Origin: Nitrososphaerota archaeon
Lineage (GTDB): Archaea > Thermoproteota > Nitrososphaeria > Conexivisphaerales > Conexivisphaeraceae
Length of the DNA: 64,000 nt
Assembly (NCBI GenBank): GCA_015522695.1
Contig: WALT01000002.1
Coordinates: 1 to 64,000, forward strand
Direction: 5' to 3'
Below are positions 26,561 through 33,561 of this stretch, piece after piece (within the stretch, counting starts at the first letter, position 1; each line of letters opens with the position of its first letter). A program made the position numbers and the translations under genes. Under the pieces are notes generated by a model, which saw only the letters and a program-made list of their open reading frames with translations, was not told the DNA's origin and searched no databases.

Positions 26561-27237
26561 GCGGCGGTCACCTCGATTACCCTGCCATCCCTCATCCTCG
26601 CCACGCGATCAGCGTACTTTACCAGTTCCATGTTATGTGTTACCAGCATGACCGTCACCCCCCTCTCCTCCTTTATCCTCCTGAGCAGGTCGACCACCGC
26701 AAGGGCGTTCGTGGAGTCCAGGTTACCAGTGGGCTCGTCCGCCAGTATCAGTTTGGGGTTGTTCATCAGGGCCCTAGCCATAGCTACCCTCTGTTGTTCA
26801 CCCCCGCTCAGCTCGAGGGGCCTCTTCCCGATATGTGATATCAGGCCCAGCTCCTCGAGGAGGGCGCGTACCCGGGCATGCCTTTCGCTGGACGGAACCC
26901 CAGCAGCTATAGCTGGTAGCTCCACGTTCTTCTCGATGCTCAGGTGACCTATCAGGTTGAACGTCTGGAAGATGAAGCCCACGATCCCGTTCCTCATCTC
27001 CGCGAGCCTGGAGCTGGGAAGGCCGCTTATCTCATGGCCAGCCAGCGATACCCTGCCCTCGGTCGGCCTGTCGAGCGTACCGACGATGTTGAGGAGCGTG
27101 GTCTTACCGGACCCGCTCGGGCCCACGACGGCTAGCATCTCACCTTCCTCTACGGATAGGTTCACCCCACGGAGCGCACTATAGGATATCCTTCCGACCC
27201 TGTATATCTTCCATACATCATCGAGTTCGACTATCAT
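26557..27237 (-). CDS. MacB/LolD-like ABC transporter ATPase
   Basis: About 226 residues. Walker A is GPSGSGKTT, followed by GFIFQTFNLIGHLSIEKNV (Q-loop), ELSGGEQQRVAMARALMNNP (signature) and LILADEPTGNLDS (Walker B). All are typical of the LolD/MacB class that drives lipoprotein, peptide or drug export. The start at 27237 (MIVELDDVWKIYRVG) is family-like and near-leaderless relative to the TATA box; the upstream open frame to 27444 is not. First gene of the three-gene export operon. Confidence 0.92.
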   Translation of the reverse strand: MIVELDDVWKIYRVGRISYSALRGVNLSVEEGEMLAVVGPSGSGKTTLLNIVGTLDRPTEGRVSLAGHEISGLPSSRLAEMRNGIVGFIFQTFNLIGHLSIEKNVELPAIAAGVPSSERHARVRALLEELGLISHIGKRPLELSGGEQQRVAMARALMNNPKLILADEPTGNLDSTNALAVVDLLRRIKEERGVTVMLVTHNMELVKYADRVARMRDGRVIEVTAA

Positions 27238-27262
27238 CGCCAGCAGGACTATGTTCCCCTGG

Positions 27263-27305
27263 ATATTATTTATCGTTTGGCAATGTATAGTATAGTATAG
27301 TATAG
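27263..27305 (-). promoter_or_regulatory. export-operon promoter with TATAG tandem repeat upstream
   Basis: On the minus strand ATAAATAATAT (27273-27263) lies about 30 nt before the ATG at 27237. Immediately upstream is a pentanucleotide tandem, four perfect TATAG units at 27286-27305 followed by ATATA. The repeat could create alternative TATA boxes or vary in length. Confidence 0.5.
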
Positions 27306-27415
27306 ATATACCATCGATGTGAGAGGATCTTACCTGGTGGAGGAGCTCTATGCACGATCCGCTCATGGGCTGGGAAGATGTCGGCGAGGCCCGTGGACGT
27401 CCACGAACGGTTCGG

Positions 27416-28177
27416 TCACTGGTACCTGATGATCTTCCTCCCACAACGGTTGCACACGAATGTCAGTTCATAGACACCTTTGCTGAGCTTCTCGCTTATG
27501 AGCTGCATGGTACCTCCGCAAAGGCAGACGTTCCCATAGGCCTCAGCGTACCTCTTGGCTGGACTCCTAGCCCCTATCAGCTCGAATAATCCATCCTCCA
27601 GTGTACCGGCCATCGATGCTAACCTAGAGAAGCCCTCCGGGGTGGCGACCTCATCCATCTCTCGGTCCATGAGCTTATAACCTTCCAATAATCTTCCGAT
27701 GAGTTCCATCGATGGTTTCAAGTGCTTATGTCTAGCCAACAGGAGGACCTTGGGCAACGCCCTATCGACGAGGTCCTTAATCCTTCGGACGAGCGGGCCG
27801 AAGTCCCCCAACGTATCGACGAGCTCGCCGCCCTCGTCGTCCCCGGCGAGCTCGTGGAGAAGGAGGACCGATTTCCCGGAGATAGCATCCGCCTCCTCTG
27901 CTGTGAACGCCACATAGAGATCTACATCCTCCTCCCCCCTTAAGGCTACACGGACTGCTGGAACGTCCACGCCCTCCTTCGATAGCGCCTCAAGGACCCT
28001 GCCGATCACCTTGTCGCTGTCCATGCTCCGCGATTCGACGATCGGTAAGCCCTCGATGGGTATGGAGCTCCCGAATCTATCGGCTAGCATCGTCTGTAAA
28101 AGGGCGGATGCTATCACACCCCTGGCGGGACTTCCTGACGAGTAGAAGCCTATGATGAACGATGTCAGCTGCATCAC
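27416..28177 (-). CDS. hypothetical protein with C-terminal zinc ribbon
   Basis: A 253-residue protein that I do not recognise. It begins with MMQLTSFIIGFYSSGSPARG, has an acidic middle with GDDEGGELVDTLGDFGPLV, then a helical region. It ends in a zinc-ribbon-like pair CLCGG and CNRCGRKIIRYQ about 25 residues apart. No membrane segment. TTTATTA about 26-30 nt upstream predicts a leaderless transcript starting near 28180. The export operon lies downstream on the same strand with its own promoter. Confidence 0.65.
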   Translation of the reverse strand: MMQLTSFIIGFYSSGSPARGVIASALLQTMLADRFGSSIPIEGLPIVESRSMDSDKVIGRVLEALSKEGVDVPAVRVALRGEEDVDLYVAFTAEEADAISGKSVLLLHELAGDDEGGELVDTLGDFGPLVRRIKDLVDRALPKVLLLARHKHLKPSMELIGRLLEGYKLMDREMDEVATPEGFSRLASMAGTLEDGLFELIGARSPAKRYAEAYGNVCLCGGTMQLISEKLSKGVYELTFVCNRCGRKIIRYQ

Positions 28178-28225
28178 TTGAGCCCAAGGATTTGTGGGGA
28201 CTAATAAACATGAACGTCAGATGGG

Positions 28226-28580
28226 ATGAGGCCCGCGCTTGGGCCGACACCCTGGAACACCCTCACGGTCCCCGGGGCATCCCCTCGGTCCTCGACATCC
28301 TCCGGGCGGGGCGGCGCCCATCCCGGTTTGCTCGGGGTCGGGGTCCCCTCACAGCCGGGAGGGAAGCCCCACCAACCCTTGAGGGTGTTGGGCCCTCCAG
28401 GCGCCCTTCGAACCGCTTGAGCGCTCCTGCCTAGCGGCTTTGGACCGCGCCACCTGCGGAGCAGGGATCCCTCTCCCCTCCCCCGGGCGGAGGAGAGGAG
28501 CATACTCGCTCCCCTGGTGGTTTGGCTCGCAGCCCCTTAGGCGAGCGCGGGCTCAAGTGTCGTACATCGCCATTTTTCCT
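28226..28580 (+). ncRNA. GC-rich structured RNA candidate, about 330-350 nt
   Basis: The region is far richer in G and C than its surroundings, as RNA genes of thermophiles are. Ends pair: AGGCCCGCGCT near 28230 with AGCGCGGGCTC near 28550. Inside, CCTGGAACACCCTCA (about 28252-28266) pairs with TGAGGGTGTT and TCCAGG near 28380-28400 with one internal loop. CCACC/GGTGG encloses hairpins CTGC-GGA-GCAG and CCTCTCC/GGAGAGG, and GCTCGC/GCGAGC pairs near 28527-28546. CATTTTTCC at 28570-28578 could terminate a plus-strand transcript, which favours that strand; the TATA-like element upstream is shared with the divergent gene, so strand is not proven. Size and closing helix would suit SRP or RNase P RNA, but I could not find their diagnostic loops. 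Confidence 0.55.
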
Positions 28581-28689
28581 TGTAAGTTGTGATGTCTATT
28601 GTGTTAGACAAGCATGCCAATAGGTTCTTCCCAATATCATCCGCATCTTTTTTATAGAGGGTTCTTATTGTGTAATGTGGGTGTAGCAT

Positions 28690-28989
28690 GTGCGTAGGAT
28701 AGCTAGCCTTCGACCTGGTGAGAAACATGTGGATGTTGAGGGCGTCGTCTCCGGGATCTCCGAGGAGAAAGTCGTCAGGCTTAGGAGCGGTAGGGAGGCA
28801 CGTGTCGTCGATGCTGTTCTGTCCGATGACAGCGGTTCGATAAGGCTGAGCCTCTGGAACGATGACATCGATAAGGTGAATGAGGGCGCCAAGATCAAGA
28901 TAGAGAACGGATATGTGACCATGTTCCGCGGTGAGAAGAAGCTTAACGTCGGCCTGTACGGCAGGCTTATCACGGTTTCAGAGAGCTGA
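28690..28989 (+). CDS. single-stranded DNA-binding OB-fold protein (archaeal SSB/RPA-like)
   Basis: A 99-residue single OB fold. SGREARVVDAVLSDDSGSIR then LSLWNDDIDKVNEG, AKIKIENGYVTMFRGEKKLN and VGLYGRL match the DNA-binding domain of crenarchaeal SSB. The acidic C-terminal tail of longer homologues is missing; the protein stops at TVSES, right at the edge of a hairpin insertion. GTG start at 28690; the ATG two nt upstream is in another frame and closes at once. TTTTTTATAG near 28648-28657 is a plausible TATA box. Confidence 0.8.
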   Translation: MRRIASLRPGEKHVDVEGVVSGISEEKVVRLRSGREARVVDAVLSDDSGSIRLSLWNDDIDKVNEGAKIKIENGYVTMFRGEKKLNVGLYGRLITVSES

Positions 28990-29030
28990 AGTTGACACTC
29001 TCCCCACTCAAGTGGGGGGCTTTCTCACGA
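28990..29030 (+). repeat. hairpin-bearing element, AGTTGACACTCTCCCC type
   Basis: Directly after the SSB-like stop codon, GTTGACACTCTCCCCAC-TCAA-GTGGGG followed by GGCTTTCTCACGAG. It shares GTTGAC.CTCTCCCC, the 4-nt A/T-rich loop and a CTTTC..CGAG tail with the insertion at 43.7 kb. The layout resembles hairpin ends of IS200/IS605 (TnpB-type) elements, but no transposase or TnpB gene is in the window. It may also terminate the SSB transcript. Confidence 0.6.
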
Positions 29031-29083
29031 GTCTTGGGTAAATTCTTTTACGGTCTTTTTGATAAGGCCCGGTCGGAGTCGAG

Positions 29084-29983
29084 ATGATAATCGTCCCAGG
29101 TACTTCGAATGAACCGCTGGCGTTTAAGCTCGCATCCGCACTGGGCGCTAGGCTTGCGCGCATAGAGGCTAGGAGGTTTCCGGACGGGGAAAGGTACTTC
29201 AGGATACTCGATGACGTCCGCGGTGAGGACGTCGTGCTCTTGCAGTCGGCTGCGCTGAACCCTGACGAGTACCTCGTGGAGTTCCTCCTCGCCGCAGATG
29301 CCGTGAAGGATCTAGGCGCGGAGAGGCTCATCGGGGTGCTCGCGTACTTCCCCTATGCGAGGCAGGACGAGAGGTTCAAGCCCGGGGAGGCCGTGAGCTT
29401 GGTCACCGTCTTGAAGCTCATCAGGAGCGTGGGCGTGGACCATCTGATAACTGTGGATGCCCATAGACACAGGGTTCTCGACATGGAATCGGTGCTCGGC
29501 GTTCCACACACCGATGTGTCGGCGATGCCGCTGCTAGCTAGATATGCAGTGGCCAGCGGTCTCGTGGATGGGGAGAGATCGGTGATCATAGGCCCTGATG
29601 CGGAGGCCGAGCAGTGGGCTGCCCTGGCCGCCCATGAGCTCGGCGTGGAACATTCTTCCCTCAGGAAGGTCAGGCTTGGAGATAGGGAGGTCGAGGTCGA
29701 GACGACCAGGGGGATCGACGTCAAAGGCATGGACGTCCTGGTCGTCGACGACATAATCAGCACTGGAGGTACTATAAGGGAGGCTTACAGGTTATTGAGG
29801 GGCCTTGGAGCTAAGAGGGTCGTGGTCGGCGTGACCCATGCTCTTCTTGTGGATAATGCGCTCGCGAAGATCTTGGAGGAGGGAGTGGACGATGTCTTCA
29901 GTACAGACACCGTGCCGAACCCTACGACGAGGGTTAGCGTCGCCTCGGCGTTGGCGGATGGCGTCAGGAGGGCGCTTTCCTAG
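29084..29983 (+). CDS. prs: ribose-phosphate pyrophosphokinase
   Basis: A 299-residue enzyme that makes PRPP from ribose-5-phosphate and ATP for nucleotide, His and Trp synthesis. Motifs: RRFPDGERYFRI, YFPYARQDERFKPGEAVS, TVDAHRHRVL (DLHS-equivalent metal site) and the PRPP loop VLVVDDIISTGGTI. The ATG at 29084 gives a family-like N-terminus MIIVPGTSNEPLAFKLA. Its last 20 nt overlap the convergent mrp gene. Confidence 0.95.
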   Translation: MIIVPGTSNEPLAFKLASALGARLARIEARRFPDGERYFRILDDVRGEDVVLLQSAALNPDEYLVEFLLAADAVKDLGAERLIGVLAYFPYARQDERFKPGEAVSLVTVLKLIRSVGVDHLITVDAHRHRVLDMESVLGVPHTDVSAMPLLARYAVASGLVDGERSVIIGPDAEAEQWAALAAHELGVEHSSLRKVRLGDREVEVETTRGIDVKGMDVLVVDDIISTGGTIREAYRLLRGLGAKRVVVGVTHALLVDNALAKILEEGVDDVFSTDTVPNPTTRVSVASALADGVRRALS

Positions 29984-30818
29984 CTGTACCCTCTACCTTG
30001 ATTATTATCCTCTCGGCTATATCGAGGAAGCTCCTGGATGCTCCACTGTCGGGATAGGCTACGAAGAACGGGATCCCCCTGTCGTTCGACTCGCTGATCC
30101 TCGGGTCTATGGGGATCGAGCCGAGGAAGTCGACGTTCATCTCCGCCGCCATCCTCTTCCCCCCGTCTCTACCGAAGATGTAGTATATCTTCCCAGTATC
30201 TGGACATGTGAACCCGCTCATGTTCTCCACGATGCCGAGGACAGGGACCCTGAGGCGCTTGGCGAAGACCACTGCTTTCTCGACCACCATCCTGGAGAGA
30301 TCCGTCGGGATCGTGACTATCAACGCGCCGTCCATCCTGTGTATCATCTGTGCTATGCTCAGCGCCTCATCCCCCGTGCCCGGAGGGAGATCCACCAGCA
30401 GATAATCGAGGTCCCCCCAGTTCACCTCCGCAAGCAGCTCCCCTATGGCGTTCGTCTTCAATGGCCCCCTCCAGACGACCGGGGTGTCCTCGGAGGGTAA
30501 CATGAAGTCGAGCGAAACCACCCCGACGCCGTACTCCGTTTCTACTGGTATCAGGCCATCTGGCCCCGCGAATATGTTCTGTCCGTGAACCCCCAGGAGC
30601 TTCGGTATCGACGGTCCATGTATATCGGCATCGAGCACGGTGACCCTCCTCCCCTTGGCGGCCAGGGCGGACGCCAGGCTCGCCGTGACGAAGGATTTCC
30701 CCACACCCCCCTTGCCGCTCAATACCGCTATCTTGTGCTCGATCTTGGACATGCGCTTCCCTATCTTCCTGTGACGTTCCTGAATCCTCTTTATGGCCTC
30801 GGGGTTGACATTTGACAC
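29964..30818 (-). CDS. Mrp/NBP35-type Fe-S cluster carrier ATPase
   Basis: A 284-residue ParA/MinD-related ATPase with the deviant Walker A LSGKGGVGKSFVTASLA, TVLDADIHGPSIPKLLG, LVDLPPGTGDEALSI and VENMSGFTCPDTGKIYYIFG. The family binds a bridging Fe-S cluster through a CxxC in that last block. Here it reads C-P-D-T, so the second cysteine is missing. No N-terminal cysteine cluster replaces it. Either another ligand serves or the protein has a different job. Confidence 0.88.
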   Translation of the reverse strand: MSNVNPEAIKRIQERHRKIGKRMSKIEHKIAVLSGKGGVGKSFVTASLASALAAKGRRVTVLDADIHGPSIPKLLGVHGQNIFAGPDGLIPVETEYGVGVVSLDFMLPSEDTPVVWRGPLKTNAIGELLAEVNWGDLDYLLVDLPPGTGDEALSIAQMIHRMDGALIVTIPTDLSRMVVEKAVVFAKRLRVPVLGIVENMSGFTCPDTGKIYYIFGRDGGKRMAAEMNVDFLGSIPIDPRISESNDRGIPFFVAYPDSGASRSFLDIAERIIIKVEGTARKAPS

Positions 30819-30878
30819 TTGGGCTTCACCTCTAGCTCATGTATATTGAAGCAGAACGTGCCTTTTTACGGTTTCCCT

Positions 30879-31172
30879 CTATCTCCTGGTGAACCTGCCG
30901 GGGAGCTTCCTCTCCTCCTCCGACCTCACCTTCACGACGCCGTAGTGGACCGCACACGACACACAATAGTACTTGGTGACATATGTCACAGGGACGTATG
31001 CACCCTTCTCCCTGAGTTCCTTGGCCAGCGTCGGATCCACTGGTGAATATCTGACGGTGACCTTTATCGCCTTATCCCTCGGGACCAAGGCGCCACACTT
31101 GCTGCAGTGCACGAGGTCGCTTCTACCCTTACCGCTCTTGGCTCTACCCCTGCTCTTCCTCTTCTTGACCAA
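30879..31172 (-). CDS. rps26e: ribosomal protein eS26
   Basis: A 97-residue basic protein with TTG start. The N-terminus MVKKRKSRGRAKSGKGRSD, the zinc-binding pair CSKCGALVPRDKAIK and CVSCAVHYGVVKVRS, and length match eS26. In archaea this protein is known from TACK lineages rather than euryarchaea, which helps place the organism. Component of the small ribosomal subunit near the mRNA exit. Confidence 0.93.
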   Translation of the reverse strand: MVKKRKSRGRAKSGKGRSDLVHCSKCGALVPRDKAIKVTVRYSPVDPTLAKELREKGAYVPVTYVTKYYCVSCAVHYGVVKVRSEEERKLPGRFTRR

Positions 31173-31261
31173 CGTCGACGTCTCTGACCTGGCGATGGTA
31201 AATAAAGGTGTTTGTTCGATGCGCGACCAGCTTATATCCCAGGGAGCCCGTCTCCAAACCG

Positions 31262-32116
31262 TTGAGGCGGACGCTGCTCGTCGTCGGACATCTGACGATC
31301 GACAGGATATTCCATCCAGGCCTCGGTGAACCCGTCCATCAGGGGGTCGGCGGGCCTCCCTTCTACGCAGGGCTTACAGCCAGGGGCTTAGGGATGGACG
31401 TCAAGGTCCTCACGAGACATGGGAGGGATCTACCACGTGTCCATGGATTGAGGCTGGTGGGGAACGCGATCTCACGGAAGGCCACCACCAGGTTCAAGAT
31501 ATTGTTATCGAGGGATCGAAGGAGGATTTGGCTGGAGTCGAGGTGCGCTGGAATAGTCGATATAGATGGCGCCGATGCGGCGATAATAAGCCCCGTGGCC
31601 AGGGAGCTCACCCGCTCCACGGCCAAGATGATCGCCGATGGATCGGGGCTCACCTATCTGGATCCCCAGGGCTTCATCAGGAATTGGGGGATCGATGGGG
31701 AGATATATGTCGAGAGGAGGAGGGGCCTTTTGAGGATTGTGGATGTCGTGAAGATGGACGAAGAGGAGGGATGGGCCCTCACGGGGAGCAGGGATCCCGA
31801 TGTCGCAGCGAGGACGGCGCTCAGGTCGGGGGTCAGGTACGTCATAGCGACCAGAGGACCCAGGATCAGGTTGTATTCCGGGGAAGGGATCTACGAGATC
31901 ATGACAGACACGACCGAAGGCGTAGGCTTGGGGGACATGTTGGCTGCTGGATTCGTCCATGGGATCCTGGATGGGGATCCTCTATGGGGACTGGCCGTCG
32001 GCGCCTCAACCGCCACAGTAAGGGCCAGGGAACATGGGGTGAGCGGCATCCCGAGCGGCAGGGCGGTGCTTGAGACGGCGGACTCCCTGGTCGATGGGAT
32101 CAGGAGGAAGACCTAG
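31262..32116 (+). CDS. PfkB-family carbohydrate kinase
   Basis: A ribokinase-like kinase of about 284 residues. It begins TLLVVGHLTIDRI and has GGPPFYAGLTARGLGMDVKV, VDVVKMDEEEGWALTG and VIATRGPRI. The catalytic loop is TEGVGLGDMLAAGFVHGIL; the usual DTTGAGD is changed to TEGVGLGD, which keeps the Gly-Asp. Sugar or nucleoside substrate cannot be told. TTG at 31262 fits homology and lies downstream of the start point expected from TAAATAAA near 31200; the open frame begins earlier at GTG 31208. Ends overlap proS by 4 nt convergently. Confidence 0.78.
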   Translation: MRRTLLVVGHLTIDRIFHPGLGEPVHQGVGGPPFYAGLTARGLGMDVKVLTRHGRDLPRVHGLRLVGNAISRKATTRFKILLSRDRRRIWLESRCAGIVDIDGADAAIISPVARELTRSTAKMIADGSGLTYLDPQGFIRNWGIDGEIYVERRRGLLRIVDVVKMDEEEGWALTGSRDPDVAARTALRSGVRYVIATRGPRIRLYSGEGIYEIMTDTTEGVGLGDMLAAGFVHGILDGDPLWGLAVGASTATVRAREHGVSGIPSGRAVLETADSLVDGIRRKT

Positions 32117-33561
32117 TACGCCTTGGCGAGGTAGACCACCCGCTTCGCCGGCGCCCCGCACCATGCACATCTCTCATCCGGCTCCTCATCGACATCCACC
32201 CTCCTCCCCCTGATCTCATAACCCGTGGCATCCTTTATCTCGTCGGCGCACTCCTTCCTCCCACAGAAGCTCGCCCTTATTATCTTCCCCAGCCTCGCGA
32301 GCTCGACCAGCTCATCCCTGTTCCTCGCCGTCACTATGGAGCCCTCGAGCCTCTCCCAGGCCTTCCTCCTGAGGTTCCGGGAGATCTCCCTCTCGAGTTC
32401 CTCGAGCCTCTCCACGAGCTTGTCGTCCGGCACCTTCTCCCTCCCTCTAGTATCCCTCCTGAAGAGGGTCACGTAGCCCCCCCTTACCTCCATCCTACCG
32501 ACCTCGATCCTGACAGGCACCCCGAGCATCTCCCACCTGTAGTACTTGTCGCCTGGGGTCCTATCGCTGTCGTCCAACAACACGTCGAAGCCGGCGGCTC
32601 TGAGGATCTCCTCCACCCTTTTCGATTTCTCGTCCACCTCACCCTCGACGTCGTGATACGGTATAGGGACTATCACGACATCATGGACGGAGAACCCGAA
32701 GGGGAGGACCAACCCATATCTGTCCCCATGGGTTATCACCATGGCGGCAAGGGTCCTCGATACCCCTACGCCTAAACAGGTCGTATAGGGATGTTCATGT
32801 CCACCATGTTCATCCAGAAAGGTCACGTCGAACGCCCTGGAGAAGTTCTGGCCGAGATAGTGGGTGGTGGCTATCTGGAGCACATGTCTGTTCGGTAGAA
32901 GAGCATCATAGGCATAGCTATTCTCAGCCCCAGGGAACTTGTCGTAGGGTTCCCTCTCGATGACCAGGAAGGCCAGCGCCAGCTCATCGTAGACCCTTCT
33001 TGCGATCCCAAGGTCCTCCTCTATCTGCCGCTCTGCATCTTCCTTCCTCGCAAAGGCATCGTGGGTCTCTATCCACAAGAACCCTCGGGCTCTCAGAAGG
33101 GGTCTCGTGGCCTTCGTCTCGTATCTGTAAACCTCGACGCCCTGGTAGAGCTTCATCGGGAGGTCCGTGTGGCTATGCATCCAGAGCGAGAGCATGGGAT
33201 AGAAGGCCGTCTCCGATGTCGGCCTGAGCACGAGCCTCTCCTCCAACTCCTCCCCCCCGGCCTCGCCCACCATGTACACCTGTTTCTCGAAACCCTTTAT
33301 GTGCTCGGATTCCATCTTGAAGTAGGAATATGGTATGACCACGGGGAAGAGGACCGGCATGTGACCAGTCCTCTCCAGCTCTTCCTCGAACATCTCATAT
33401 ATCCTCTTGACCATCCTCATCGCGTTGGGCCTATAGACGATGAAGCCCTTGACGCCGTAACGTGCATCCACAAGCTCCGTCCTCTTCAGGATCTCATCGT
33501 ACCATCTACCGAACTCCTCCTCCTTGTCCGGCAGAGGGGCTTCGGGAGCGGTCATCGTCAT
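32113..33561 (-). CDS. proS: prolyl-tRNA synthetase (archaeal/eukaryotic type)
   Basis: A 482-residue class II synthetase. Motif 2 is LVLRPTSETAFYPMLSLW with YRYETKATRPLLRARGFLWI, and motif 3 lies in HGGHEHPYTTCLGVGVSRTL. The anticodon-binding domain follows, then a C-terminal zinc domain with CGRKEC and CAWCGAP and the conserved terminal AKAY tail ending in Tyr. The length is standard for the archaeal class without an editing insertion. Its start overlaps the P-type ATPase stop by 4 nt. Confidence 0.96.
   Translation of the reverse strand: MTMTAPEAPLPDKEEEFGRWYDEILKRTELVDARYGVKGFIVYRPNAMRMVKRIYEMFEEELERTGHMPVLFPVVIPYSYFKMESEHIKGFEKQVYMVGEAGGEELEERLVLRPTSETAFYPMLSLWMHSHTDLPMKLYQGVEVYRYETKATRPLLRARGFLWIETHDAFARKEDAERQIEEDLGIARRVYDELALAFLVIEREPYDKFPGAENSYAYDALLPNRHVLQIATTHYLGQNFSRAFDVTFLDEHGGHEHPYTTCLGVGVSRTLAAMVITHGDRYGLVLPFGFSVHDVVIVPIPYHDVEGEVDEKSKRVEEILRAAGFDVLLDDSDRTPGDKYYRWEMLGVPVRIEVGRMEVRGGYVTLFRRDTRGREKVPDDKLVERLEELEREISRNLRRKAWERLEGSIVTARNRDELVELARLGKIIRASFCGRKECADEIKDATGYEIRGRRVDVDEEPDERCAWCGAPAKRVVYLAKAY

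Noticed and set aside
28405-28420. TTCGAA motif resembling a tRNA T-loop
   Set aside because: The flanking bases do not form a T-arm and no acceptor, D or anticodon arms are present.
28162-28434. Open frame over the GC-rich region as a protein gene
   Set aside because: The translation is Pro/Arg/Gly-rich with no domain, and the region folds extensively. Open frames on both strands are expected in very GC-rich RNA genes.
28226-28556. Assignment of the structured RNA as SRP RNA or RNase P RNA
   Set aside because: I could not find the helix 8 GGAA/GGAG loop context of SRP RNA or the CR-I and CR-V sequences of RNase P on either strand.
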